A stretch of DNA of 64,000 nucleotides from Actinomycetes bacterium. Lineage in GTDB: Bacteria > Actinomycetota > Acidimicrobiia > IMCC26256 > JANYLB01. The stretch lies in contig JANYLB010000022.1 of NCBI GenBank assembly GCA_025363815.1, positions 1 to 64,000 of the forward strand. Reading direction: 5' to 3'. The translations under genes were made by a program, and so were the position numbers. This document shows, in pieces, positions 31,798 through 40,370 of this stretch; position 1 is the stretch's first letter, and each line of letters starts with the position of its first letter. The notes beneath the pieces are model-generated. The model was not told where the DNA came from and searched no databases. It worked only from the letters and a program-made list of their open reading frames with translations.

Positions 31798-31934
31798 GCC
31801 GTCTCCCCACAGTTGCAGCGAGCGGCGACCGTACCAGCCCGGGTCACGGCCACATCCGGGCACCTCGGCCCACCTTCGACCACCTGACCGATATCAACCT
31901 CAACCTCATGTAGAGGGTTAGCCCCGTCGGTCGA

Positions 31935-32426
31935 TCACTCGACGCCGGCCGGTCGGAATGCGGCGAACGATTCCTCGACGATTCGGGTCGCGGCCTCGCG
32001 ATTCTCCCAGCGACCGGGTTCGGTCGACTTGCCGGGTTCCGTCTGCTTGTAGACGGCAAAGAAGTGGGCGATCTCCTCGAGCAAGAAGGGCCCGACGTCC
32101 TCGAGCTCGGCGAGGTGTGACCAGCGCGGGTCTGTCGCGGGGACGCAGAGAACCTTGTCGTCGCCGCCCATCTCATCTCGCATACGGAACACACCGATCA
32201 CCCGCGCCTTGATGTGGCAACCAGGGAAAGTCGGCTCGTCGAGTAGGACGAGCACGTCGAGCGGATCGCCGTCGTCGGCGAGCGTCTCCGGGATGTAGCC
32301 GTAGTCGGCGGGGTACTGGGTCGCGGTGAACAGCATCCGGTCGAGCCAGATCGCCCCCGTGTCGTGATCTGCTTCGTACTTGTTGCGAGACCCTCGCGGG
32401 ATCTCGACGATCGTCACGACCTCCAT
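31935..32426 (-). CDS. ppa: Inorganic pyrophosphatase (family I)
   Basis: 163 aa from ATG 32426. All family I marks are present: EIPRGSRNKYEADHDTG, TATQYPADYGYIPET, and the metal-binding DGDPLDVLVLLDEPTFPG, followed by IKARVIGVFRMRDE. It hydrolyses pyrophosphate from sugar-nucleotide, nucleic-acid and sulfate-activation reactions, and so helps pull APS synthesis forward. Location just beyond the polysaccharide locus may be chance. Open frame extends upstream of the ATG without a reason to use it. Confidence 0.95.
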   Translation of the reverse strand: MEVVTIVEIPRGSRNKYEADHDTGAIWLDRMLFTATQYPADYGYIPETLADDGDPLDVLVLLDEPTFPGCHIKARVIGVFRMRDEMGGDDKVLCVPATDPRWSHLAELEDVGPFLLEEIAHFFAVYKQTEPGKSTEPGRWENREAATRIVEESFAAFRPAGVE

Positions 32427-32476
32427 GACCCGAGCGTACGACAGGCCCGGCGAGACATGGGTCTCGGAGTTGTCGA

Positions 32477-34180
32477 TTACGTCCGCTGCTGTTTGGCCAG
32501 TCCCATCAGTCCGCCTTCTCGAGGCGGTGCGACGCGGTGACCGGCTCTCGCCGCTACGGCCATCAATCCGACGACTGTCGCGGCGATGGTCGCCACCGCA
32601 ACATCTGCGAGCATCGAGCCGACCCCAGCGGGAACCTTCGATGCGTTGAACGCCTGCACGATCACGGTCGTGAGCACGCCGACCGCGGCGACGGGGCCGA
32701 CGATGTACCAGCCAGCGAGGATGAACACCCCGGCGTCGCCGATCGTGACGACGAGCTCGAGCGGCAAACGACCCTTGTACGCGTTGAACAGCGCCGCCGC
32801 GACGAGCGGAGGAGCGCACAGCGCGACCACGGCCACCCCCGACCAGCCGAGGCCCGGTTCGAGAAGTACGCCCGCGACCCAACCCACCGCGCCGATCACC
32901 GCGAGGAACACCGATGGCACCACTGCGTGACGAACCGCGATCCCCGAGAACTTGACCGGGAGTTGCGACGCGATCTGGGGGGCGTCACCGTCGAGACGGG
33001 CCGTCTCCACAAGACTCGAGGCGGCGCCGTAGGCGAGGAGCACCGCCACCGCGATGATCAGTATCGGCGGCTTCCCATCGGCCGAAGCAGCGGCACCGGC
33101 GGCGATGACCCCGATCGCGCCGAATCCGAAGGTGGCCGACCACCCCAGTTGACCGGGGCTCCGGATCACACCGGTGAGGTCGCGCCACATCACTACCAAG
33201 TGCGACGAACGGGGCAGGCGTACGCGGGTCCGCGCCCTACCGGCTTGCGCGCGGCTGGCGCGTATGCTCAGCCTCGCCTGGCGCGCATCGCCCATGAACA
33301 CGGCGGCACCCACGTTCGTCGCGGTCCTGGCCCGTACCCGCAAGCTCTGCGTAGGGATAGCGCCACAGGCGCGGGCAGCGGCCACGACCGCGACGAACGT
33401 GATCAAGCCAAGGGCCAAGAGCGCGACGAGCGGGCCGGTACCGACCGAGCCGGCGCGACCCACCACGCCAATCGGGTACGCGGCCCAACCCCACGGCCCC
33501 GACCAGGTGATCACGTCGTCGACCCATCCGGGTCGGGATCCGTTCGACGCCGAGATCGCGGCGACCGCGATCAGCGCGGCACCGAAGATGAGGGGTACCA
33601 CCGACCAGCGTTGGCTGAGCCGCTCGAGCCGAGGTGATGCCTCTACGAGCAAGGCCAACGAGACGCCGAGCACGCCCACGAGCGCGCCCACCAATGGGAA
33701 CAGCACGACCAGCGCGATACCTGTCGCCGGGCGCAGAGCGTGGAGCACGGAAGCGCCGAGGAGCCCGAGGATCGCGGCGCCGATCGCTGTGATCGCAGCG
33801 GTGGCGAACAACCGGGGGCGCAGCACCCGACCACGATCCAACGGCAGCGGTAGCAACCAGCCGACGTCGGCGGCTGCGACCACGACCGGACCACGCCAGC
33901 GCGCGTTGCGGATGAACACGCCGAGCGCAACCAACACGAGGCCCGCGATCGCCGGCAACACACTTCGAACCACGACGGGGCCGGTGTCGGCGCGCAGCTG
34001 TGTCTCACCGAGAGTCCGGCGCGCCCAGTCGAACACCGGATAGCCGTACAGCACGACCACGAGTCCGACCACATAGCCGGCGTAGACCGCCTTGCCGAGC
34101 TTGCGGCGACGCAGACCCCTGGTGCGGCGGAGCCATACCAGCACCTCAGTCGTCGACACCGTGGCGGTGGTCGCGGTCAC
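32477..34180 (-). CDS. ABC exporter permease-like membrane protein
   Basis: 567 aa from GTG 34180, 19 bp after the stop of the ATPase gene on the same strand. There are about twelve hydrophobic segments in two halves, separated by a basic loop (RASRAQAGRARTRVRLP). The segment DVGWLLPLPLDRGRVLRPRL resembles the cytoplasmic loop of large ABC-2-type permeases in which two-gene exporters have one long membrane subunit. Substrate unknown. It forms a two-gene exporter with the ATPase at 34200-34910. Confidence 0.7.
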   Translation of the reverse strand: MTATTATVSTTEVLVWLRRTRGLRRRKLGKAVYAGYVVGLVVVLYGYPVFDWARRTLGETQLRADTGPVVVRSVLPAIAGLVLVALGVFIRNARWRGPVVVAAADVGWLLPLPLDRGRVLRPRLFATAAITAIGAAILGLLGASVLHALRPATGIALVVLFPLVGALVGVLGVSLALLVEASPRLERLSQRWSVVPLIFGAALIAVAAISASNGSRPGWVDDVITWSGPWGWAAYPIGVVGRAGSVGTGPLVALLALGLITFVAVVAAARACGAIPTQSLRVRARTATNVGAAVFMGDARQARLSIRASRAQAGRARTRVRLPRSSHLVVMWRDLTGVIRSPGQLGWSATFGFGAIGVIAAGAAASADGKPPILIIAVAVLLAYGAASSLVETARLDGDAPQIASQLPVKFSGIAVRHAVVPSVFLAVIGAVGWVAGVLLEPGLGWSGVAVVALCAPPLVAAALFNAYKGRLPLELVVTIGDAGVFILAGWYIVGPVAAVGVLTTVIVQAFNASKVPAGVGSMLADVAVATIAATVVGLMAVAARAGHRVAPPREGGLMGLAKQQRT

Positions 34181-34199
34181 GCGGCGACGCCGATGAAGC

Positions 34200-34910
34200 T
34201 CACAGATCACCCTCGAACGATGCCAGATCGTCGCGAGAGAGGTGCCCGGCGAAGCCATCGCGCAAGACGAGAGCCCGATCGGCCGCGACCCGAGCCACCT
34301 CGATCTGATGCGTGGCGAGCACGATCGCAACACCACGGTCGGTCTCCGCTCGGAGCAGCTCCGCAAGCCGACCGCGGGCAGCGGGGTCGAGGTGCGCTTC
34401 GGGTTCGTCGAGGATCACGAGCTCACGCGGGCGCACCAGCACCCCGGCGAGGCGCAGCGACTGTTGCTGGCCGGCCGAGAGCACCGCGGGGAACTTGTCG
34501 GCGTGCTCTGCGAGGCGCGCCCACGCAAGCGCGTCGTCGACGAGCTCCGCGACGTCGGGAGCGCCGTGACCCAACGCGACGAACTCAAGATGCTCGCGCG
34601 TGGTGAGATCAGGGTAGAAGGCCGACGGCCCGGCGACGACGGCCATCTTCTCGCGTACCGCCGGTCCGTTCTCATCCACGGGACCACCGGCGAAGGTCAC
34701 CCGCCCGGATGTCGGAATCTCGCGACCGGCCATCAGGCGCAGCAGCGTCGACTTGCCCGATCCATTGGGCCCTACCACCGCGAGGCACTCCCCGCGAGCA
34801 ACCTGGAAGTCGATGGGCGACAACGCGACCACATCGCCGTACTCACGACTCGCGCCGACCACGCTCAGCAGCGGTTCGTCCGACGGATCACCCGTCGCCT
34901 CGTCTGACAC
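34200..34910 (-). CDS. ABC transporter ATPase subunit
   Basis: 236 aa from GTG 34910, with AAGGGGAG upstream. Walker A is GPNGSGKST, the signature region is LSAGQQQSLRLAGVL (SAGQQQ in place of LSGGQ), Walker B is ELVILDEPEAHLD and the switch is ATHQIEV. The size and short loops resemble CcmA-like exporter ATPases. The downstream gene encodes the membrane partner. Nothing in the neighbourhood names the cargo. Confidence 0.88.
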   Translation of the reverse strand: MSDEATGDPSDEPLLSVVGASREYGDVVALSPIDFQVARGECLAVVGPNGSGKSTLLRLMAGREIPTSGRVTFAGGPVDENGPAVREKMAVVAGPSAFYPDLTTREHLEFVALGHGAPDVAELVDDALAWARLAEHADKFPAVLSAGQQQSLRLAGVLVRPRELVILDEPEAHLDPAARGRLAELLRAETDRGVAIVLATHQIEVARVAADRALVLRDGFAGHLSRDDLASFEGDL

Positions 34911-35111
34911 CCGGCTCCCCTTCCGATCGGCCCATACCGATCCGACCAGCGCGTTCCGACCAGCAAAACTCCGATCGTGGCGTGAGCCTACGGGCGGTTC
35001 AGCCGAGATCACCTACGGCCGCCGGGGTAGAGATGCGCGTGGCCGAACCGCCTGTGTGCCCGCGGCGCGGTATCCGCGGTTTGCGCGCACTCTGGCCGTA
35101 TCCTGGCCCTC

Positions 35112-35285
35112 ATGACAGAAATCATGGACGTACACATCGAGGATCCCGGCGATCCTCAGGGCACCGCCGTCGTCGTCGTGATGTCGAACGGCGTCGTGCT
35201 CCGGGACCGCCTACCCACGCTCGAACAGGCCCGCCGCAAGGTGTTGGCGGTCCAGGCGAAAGCGTGGCCCGCCGCACGACCCTGA
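35112..35285 (+). CDS. Small hypothetical protein (57 aa)
   Basis: An ATG at 35112 opens a 57-codon frame ending at TGA 35283-35285. The product starts MTEIMDVHIEDPGDPQGT, continues with the strand AVVVVMSNGVVLRD and ends in a helix (LEQARRKVLAVQAKAW). No ribosome-binding site is seen; a TATCCT at 35099-35104 would make the message almost leaderless. The alternation of strand and helix looks protein-like, and its codon use fits, but it is short. Confidence 0.5.
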   Translation: MTEIMDVHIEDPGDPQGTAVVVVMSNGVVLRDRLPTLEQARRKVLAVQAKAWPAARP

Positions 35286-35557
35286 CCTCTCACGGGAGGA
35301 GCGAAACCTCGGGCCGGCGCCGCTATCCACGCTCGAACCGCTGCGAGAGCGGGCGCGATCTCGACCCCGCCAACGCGGTGGTAACCTTCTGAAGACGTCC
35401 CCGCTCATACGGGCGGCGTCGACGGCCCTGGTCAGGCCGGCACCCGGAACTCCGGCCCCCGACGGCCGGCTCCGAAACGGTGATGAGCGTGACGCTCAAG
35501 TCGCGCAGGCCCTCTGGGATGGCCATTCCCGGCGCAGCGGACGACGAGACAGGGTGC

Positions 35558-38311
35558 ATGACCGCTCCCATCACAGAACAGGAAACGAGCGAACCGGCGA
35601 CGGCGCCGCTCACCGTGCGCATCCTCGACGACCGTCTCCACCTTTGCGCGCTGACCCTCGAGCTGCTGCCGCAGACCGGCGATGACGCACCCGTCGACCT
35701 CTCGGCGATTCGGCCGGTGCCGGTGCTCCTCGACGACGGGACCACGAGCCGATGGCACGGTGTTCCGGTCGTCGGCGCGCTGCGCTTCGTCGACTGGCTG
35801 TGCACCAGCCGACCCTCGGTCGACGTGACCGTGACAGCCATCGCGTCCCTCATCGTCGAGGCCGCGGAGCTCACGGCACAGGGCGAGGTCGTTCCTGACC
35901 TGGCCACCGACACCACCGAGCGCCGATGGACCTGGCGCCCCGCGCCCGGCATCGAGGCCGCCGCGCGCATCGGGAAGGTTTGGACCGCGGCGTCTGACGC
36001 CATCGACGACGGCGATCCCGATGACGTGCTCGCAGGTTGGTTTGCCACCGCCGTCGGAGAGCTCGCGACCGCCCGGCTCGGCCAACCTCCGATCACCTCG
36101 TCGGTACCCGAAGCGCGGGTGCACCGGTGGGCCGATCAGGTCTCGGCCCGCGTGGGCGCGGGGGCCAGACTGCGCTTCCACCTGAGCGCGCCCGACGATC
36201 TCGAAGGTCATTTCCTGCTCATCGCTCGACTCGAGTCGCTGACCGATCCGACCATCGTGCTCCCGCCTCTGGGAGCCGAGACCGCCGACCTGCTCGGCAC
36301 CACTCCCCACGAGGCCGTCACGCTCCTGGCCTGCGAGTGGGACATCGCCCGACGGCAATGGTCGACACTCCCCGACCGTCCGGCCGACGAGCTCGTCGTA
36401 GACGCCGGCGAGGTAGAGGACCTCCTCGAGAACGGCCTCGCCGGCCTCCACGCGTCGGGCATCGACGTTCACCTGCCTTCGGCGATGCTGGCTCAGACGT
36501 CGCTGGTGCGCCGGATCGTCGTGGCCGGCGCCTCCGCCGGGCTTGACGCGAAGACCCTGGCACTCACGGGTGAGGTGCTCGTAGACGGCGAGCCACTCAC
36601 CGCAGCCGAGCTCGACACTCTCGCCAAGGCGCGCAGCGAGCTCGTTGCCGTGCGCGGTCGATGGATGCGTATAGACGAACAGACGCGCGCCGCGACGCTT
36701 GCATTCGCGAAGCGCGTCGCCAAGGGGGGCGCGTCGAACGCCGAGGTGCTCGAGCTCGCAGCCACGGCCGACGAGGTCGACACCGCGGCGGCAACTGGTT
36801 GGGTCGCGAAGGCTCTCGCCGGAGAGTTCCGACCCACCCCGGCTGAGCGCGTCCCGCCACCGAAGTCGTTCACCGCGACCATGCGCAACTACCAGGAAGA
36901 CGGCTTGGCTTGGCTGGCCTGGCTCGAGGCCAACGGCCTGGGCGGGATCCTCGCCGACGACATGGGGTTGGGAAAGACCTTGCAGGCGCTGGCGATCATC
37001 TCCCACGATCTGGAATCGATGAACCCACCGACCGCGCCGACACTCGTCGTCGCTCCCACCTCGGTCGTATCGAACTGGCTGCGCGAAGCCGAACGGTTCG
37101 CGCCCGACCTTCGGGTTGCTCTGCACCACGGCTCCGGGCGCGACAACCCGGCGGGCTACGTCGGCGAAGTAGATGTAGTGGTGACGAGCTACGGCGTGAT
37201 GCGACGTGACGAGCAGCTCCAGGCCATCGACTGGCATCGCGTCGTGCTCGACGAAGCCCAGGCGATCAAGAACCCGACCACCGCCACCGCCCGCGCCGCC
37301 CGCAAGCTCTCCGGCACGCACCGCCTCATCGTGACCGGCACCCCTGTCGAAAACCACCTCGGTGAGCTGTGGAGCCTCATGGCATTCGCGAACCCGGGCC
37401 TGCTCGGGACGCAGGCGGCGTTCAAAGCACGCTACGCGAACGCGCTCGACGCCGAGCAGGCCGCCGCGCTCGAGGCCCTCCGCAAGCGCATCGCACCGTT
37501 CGTGTTGCGCCGCCACAAGACCGACCCCGGGATCGCCGACGAGCTTCCCGAGCGCATCGTCGTTCGAGACGACTGCACCCTCACCCGGGAGCAGGCCGCG
37601 CTCTACCAGGCTGTCGTCGACGACATGCGATCCGATGTCGCCGACGCGACCGGCATGAAGCGACGTGGAAAGGTTCTCGCCGGGATCACGAAGCTCAAGC
37701 AGATCTGCAACCACCCGGCGACCATCTCCGACGACGGTGGTGAGGGTGAGCTGGCGGGACGCTCCGGCAAGCTCGATCGGCTCGTGGCGCTCGCCGAGGA
37801 GATCATCGAAGAGGGCGAAGCGGTCGTCGTGTTCAGCCAGTACGCCACGTTCCTGCGCCGGGTCGCCGAGCATCTGCGAACCGAGCTCGGCGTCGGGGTC
37901 GAGAACCTCGACGGCAAGATGAGTCGAATCGCCCGCGACGCGGCCGTCGCCCGCTTCAGCGAAGAGGGCGGACCACCGGTACTGTGCGTCTCGCTCAAAG
38001 CCGGCGGAACCGGGTTGAACCTCGTTCGGGCCAACCACGTCATCCACTTCGACCGTTGGTGGAACCCTGCGGTCGAGGACCAGGCATCAGACCGCGTGTG
38101 GCGAATCGGTCAGACCCGCGGTGTGGTGGTCCACACGCTCGTGTGCCCGGGCACGCTCGAGGAGCGAATCGCCGATCTCCTTGATCAGAAGCGCAACCTC
38201 GCCGACGCGGTGGTCTCGTCGTCGCCAGAGCAGCTCATCAGCGAGCTCGACGATGCCGCGCTCGCCGCTCTCGTCGAGCTCGATGCCGACAGGGCAGGGG
38301 GTCTGCAGTGA
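35558..38311 (+). CDS. SNF2/Swi2-family helicase
   Basis: 917 aa from ATG 35558 (AGGGTG upstream); an ATG at 35480 would add 26 residues. The N-terminal half is the bacterial SNF2-associated domain. Helicase motifs: ILADDMGLGKTLQAL (I), LVVAPTSVVSNW (Ia), VVLDEAQAIKNP (II, DEAQ), LIVTGTPVENHLGELW (III), then the C-terminal lobe with VVFSQYATFLRRV, SLKAGGTGLNL (V) and DQASDRVWRIGQ (VI). It is a DNA-stimulated ATPase that moves along duplex DNA. It is coupled by 4 bp to a SWIM-finger gene, a common pairing. Confidence 0.93.
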   Translation: MTAPITEQETSEPATAPLTVRILDDRLHLCALTLELLPQTGDDAPVDLSAIRPVPVLLDDGTTSRWHGVPVVGALRFVDWLCTSRPSVDVTVTAIASLIVEAAELTAQGEVVPDLATDTTERRWTWRPAPGIEAAARIGKVWTAASDAIDDGDPDDVLAGWFATAVGELATARLGQPPITSSVPEARVHRWADQVSARVGAGARLRFHLSAPDDLEGHFLLIARLESLTDPTIVLPPLGAETADLLGTTPHEAVTLLACEWDIARRQWSTLPDRPADELVVDAGEVEDLLENGLAGLHASGIDVHLPSAMLAQTSLVRRIVVAGASAGLDAKTLALTGEVLVDGEPLTAAELDTLAKARSELVAVRGRWMRIDEQTRAATLAFAKRVAKGGASNAEVLELAATADEVDTAAATGWVAKALAGEFRPTPAERVPPPKSFTATMRNYQEDGLAWLAWLEANGLGGILADDMGLGKTLQALAIISHDLESMNPPTAPTLVVAPTSVVSNWLREAERFAPDLRVALHHGSGRDNPAGYVGEVDVVVTSYGVMRRDEQLQAIDWHRVVLDEAQAIKNPTTATARAARKLSGTHRLIVTGTPVENHLGELWSLMAFANPGLLGTQAAFKARYANALDAEQAAALEALRKRIAPFVLRRHKTDPGIADELPERIVVRDDCTLTREQAALYQAVVDDMRSDVADATGMKRRGKVLAGITKLKQICNHPATISDDGGEGELAGRSGKLDRLVALAEEIIEEGEAVVVFSQYATFLRRVAEHLRTELGVGVENLDGKMSRIARDAAVARFSEEGGPPVLCVSLKAGGTGLNLVRANHVIHFDRWWNPAVEDQASDRVWRIGQTRGVVVHTLVCPGTLEERIADLLDQKRNLADAVVSSSPEQLISELDDAALAALVELDADRAGGLQ

Positions 38312-39147
38312 CCGCTTCCACCGGCGACTCCAGCGGCGGCGCGACGCCACCGTCGAAGCGTGCTCGTCGCCGACGTCGGCGACCGGCGTCGCAGCCCGAT
38401 GCTCCCAACCGCGTGGCCTCCGACCGCCTGGAACCTGGCCCGATTCTCGCCGCGCCCGAACCGGGGAACAGCCTCGATTCCCCCGGCCAATTGTCGGGCC
38501 AGCCATCGGGAACGAAGCGGCGGCGTCGATCACGACGTCGGACGCGATCCGAATCCGCCGACAGCACCCAGCCCAGTGGCAACGGGCCGCAGATCGCCAT
38601 CGTTGCCGACGGAGCAGCTCCGGTGACCGAGGCATCAAGGGCACTGTCGGAATCGTTGCAGGCCGCCGTCTTCGGCCACACGAGCGGAGCGGTGCTCGCT
38701 CGGGGCCGCGGCTACGTCAAACGCAACCGAGTCACGGAGTTGCGGGTGAGCGCCGGCCGGATCCGCGCCCGGGTGCTCGGATCTGATGGAGAGCGGTACC
38801 GGGTAGAGCTGACGGCGCCGCAGACACCCGCCCCGCCGGTCATCACGAAGATCCGGTGGAACTGCGACTGCCTCTATGCCGCCGAGCACCGGCGGGGTAC
38901 GTGCAAACACGTGGTCGCGGTGGCGCTGGTCGCGGCTCGACGCTTCGAACGCGCCGACGCGCTGCGCCGACGCTGGATGGGCGGCGCGGCCGCGGAAGCA
39001 CCCGAAGCCGAGCCCGAGGAATTCACCGCGCTCGCCGAGCGACTGCTCGCCGCGTTCACCGCGCCACCCGTCAGCGCTGAAGACGTATTAGTTCGAGCAA
39101 TCGCGATCGCGCCCCCGCCCTTCTCCGTACGCGAAACACGCGTCTGA
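38308..39147 (+). CDS. SWIM zinc-finger protein, partner of the SNF2 helicase
   Basis: 279 aa from a GTG overlapping the helicase stop. A basic N-terminal region with several Arg runs (KRARRRRRRP, TKRRRRSRRRT) probably binds nucleic acid. The SWIM finger is WNCDCLYAAEHRRGTCKHVVAVAL: C-x-C, spacer, C-x-H. The C-terminal 80 residues are Ala/Glu-rich. SWIM proteins next to SNF2 helicases are widespread and are thought to act together on DNA; the exact task is not settled. Confidence 0.85.
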   Translation: MTASTGDSSGGATPPSKRARRRRRRPASQPDAPNRVASDRLEPGPILAAPEPGNSLDSPGQLSGQPSGTKRRRRSRRRTRSESADSTQPSGNGPQIAIVADGAAPVTEASRALSESLQAAVFGHTSGAVLARGRGYVKRNRVTELRVSAGRIRARVLGSDGERYRVELTAPQTPAPPVITKIRWNCDCLYAAEHRRGTCKHVVAVALVAARRFERADALRRRWMGGAAAEAPEAEPEEFTALAERLLAAFTAPPVSAEDVLVRAIAIAPPPFSVRETRV

Positions 39148-39177
39148 GACGAGGGTGGCCCTGGCGCGTGGCCGGCG

Positions 39178-40164
39178 CTACTTCTGCTGGTACACCCGGA
39201 GGTAGTCGACCTCGAGCTGACGCGTGAGCGTCGGGTCCTGCAGTCCCACTCCCCAATCCCGTTCCCAGGAGTGGTCGACCATGAGGTCGAGAATGATCTG
39301 CATCGGCCCGCTCTCGATGGTGCTCGGGTCACCGTCGAACTGACCACATTTCACGCCGTCGAGGTACCAGGCGATGTGATCGGGCTGCCAGTCGAGACCG
39401 AAACGCGAGAAGCCCTTCGAGTAGTCCTTGACCGCGCAGTCCCCGTTGTTGCCCGAACCGGTGTTCGGCGAGTACCCGGTATTGCGGTCGGGCATGCCGT
39501 GGTAGTTCATGTACATGGTCGTCGGGTCGTAACCGAGGGCTTCGGTGATGTCGATCTCGCTGCGGTAGTTGAAGTCGCGGGCGGCCGGTAGCATCCAGAA
39601 CGCCGTGAAGAAGCCCGGCGTCTGCGGTGGCAGCTTGAGGCGAGCTTCGACGTAACCGTAGGTGAAGGAATACAGGTAGTTCGGGTCGTCGATATTGTGT
39701 CGTGCCGTCGACAACATCCCCGAGCGGTAGGTGCACCCGGGGGTCTGGCATACGTTGTTGTCGGCACCGGCCGAGGTGCCCGGCGTCGCGACCAACTTCG
39801 CGGTGCCGTCGCTGACCTTGACCTGGTCCGGCGAGTACCACTCACGACCGTTGTTGAACGAGCCGGTGCAGCTCCCCGTGTTCCAGTCGAAGCACGGCGT
39901 GAGCTTGGAATGGTCGTAGTCAGTGCCGTTGAAGTCTTCGTTGAAGGTCAGATTCCACTGCTTCCCGGCCTCGGCCGGCGCGGGAACATCGCCAACTGGC
40001 ACCACCTCGACCGGTGGCGTGGTCGTAGGCGTAGTCGGATCCGTCGCCCCTACGCCAGAGCCCGGCTGGTCCCAACTGGTCGGCGGCGCCGAGCCGGCCG
40101 TCAGCGGGGTGCATGCGGCCCCGACGAGCGCCAGCATGAACGTCAGCACCAACAACTTCTTCAT
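39178..40164 (-). CDS. Glycoside hydrolase family 16 lipoprotein
   Basis: 328 aa from ATG 40164. A lipoprotein signal (LLVLTFMLALVGAAC) ends in a lipobox, so the enzyme is membrane-anchored outside the cell. After a Thr/Pro linker comes the GH16 domain: WNLTFNEDFNG at its start and the catalytic motif SEIDITEALG (E-x-D-x-x-E) near residue 210, then YHGMPDRNTG and SRFGLDWQPDHIAWYLDG. GH16 enzymes cleave beta-glucans, galactans such as agar or carrageenan, and related polymers. Specificity is not clear from sequence. Confidence 0.9.
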   Translation of the reverse strand: MKKLLVLTFMLALVGAACTPLTAGSAPPTSWDQPGSGVGATDPTTPTTTPPVEVVPVGDVPAPAEAGKQWNLTFNEDFNGTDYDHSKLTPCFDWNTGSCTGSFNNGREWYSPDQVKVSDGTAKLVATPGTSAGADNNVCQTPGCTYRSGMLSTARHNIDDPNYLYSFTYGYVEARLKLPPQTPGFFTAFWMLPAARDFNYRSEIDITEALGYDPTTMYMNYHGMPDRNTGYSPNTGSGNNGDCAVKDYSKGFSRFGLDWQPDHIAWYLDGVKCGQFDGDPSTIESGPMQIILDLMVDHSWERDWGVGLQDPTLTRQLEVDYLRVYQQK

Positions 40165-40370
40165 TCGAGGTTCCGTAACCCTTCGCGATCGCCGGTTCCG
40201 TGATGACCGGTGGTGCAACACGTCTCCCGATGTGGTCCGACGGTGTATCGGTCGCTCATGGGACCGCGCTTGAACCCGGAACGGGATTCCTCGCAAACTC
40301 TCGACGCTCGAACCGTCAGATCTGCGCCCGAAAAGCAGCCTGTCCGACCCTCCCCGGCCAGTCGCCGGAA

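Noticed and set aside
35432..38047. 871-codon open frame on the minus strand
   Set aside because: It is antisense to the SNF2 helicase gene, whose full set of helicase motifs is on the plus strand. The minus frame has no recognisable domain and is a GC-rich shadow.
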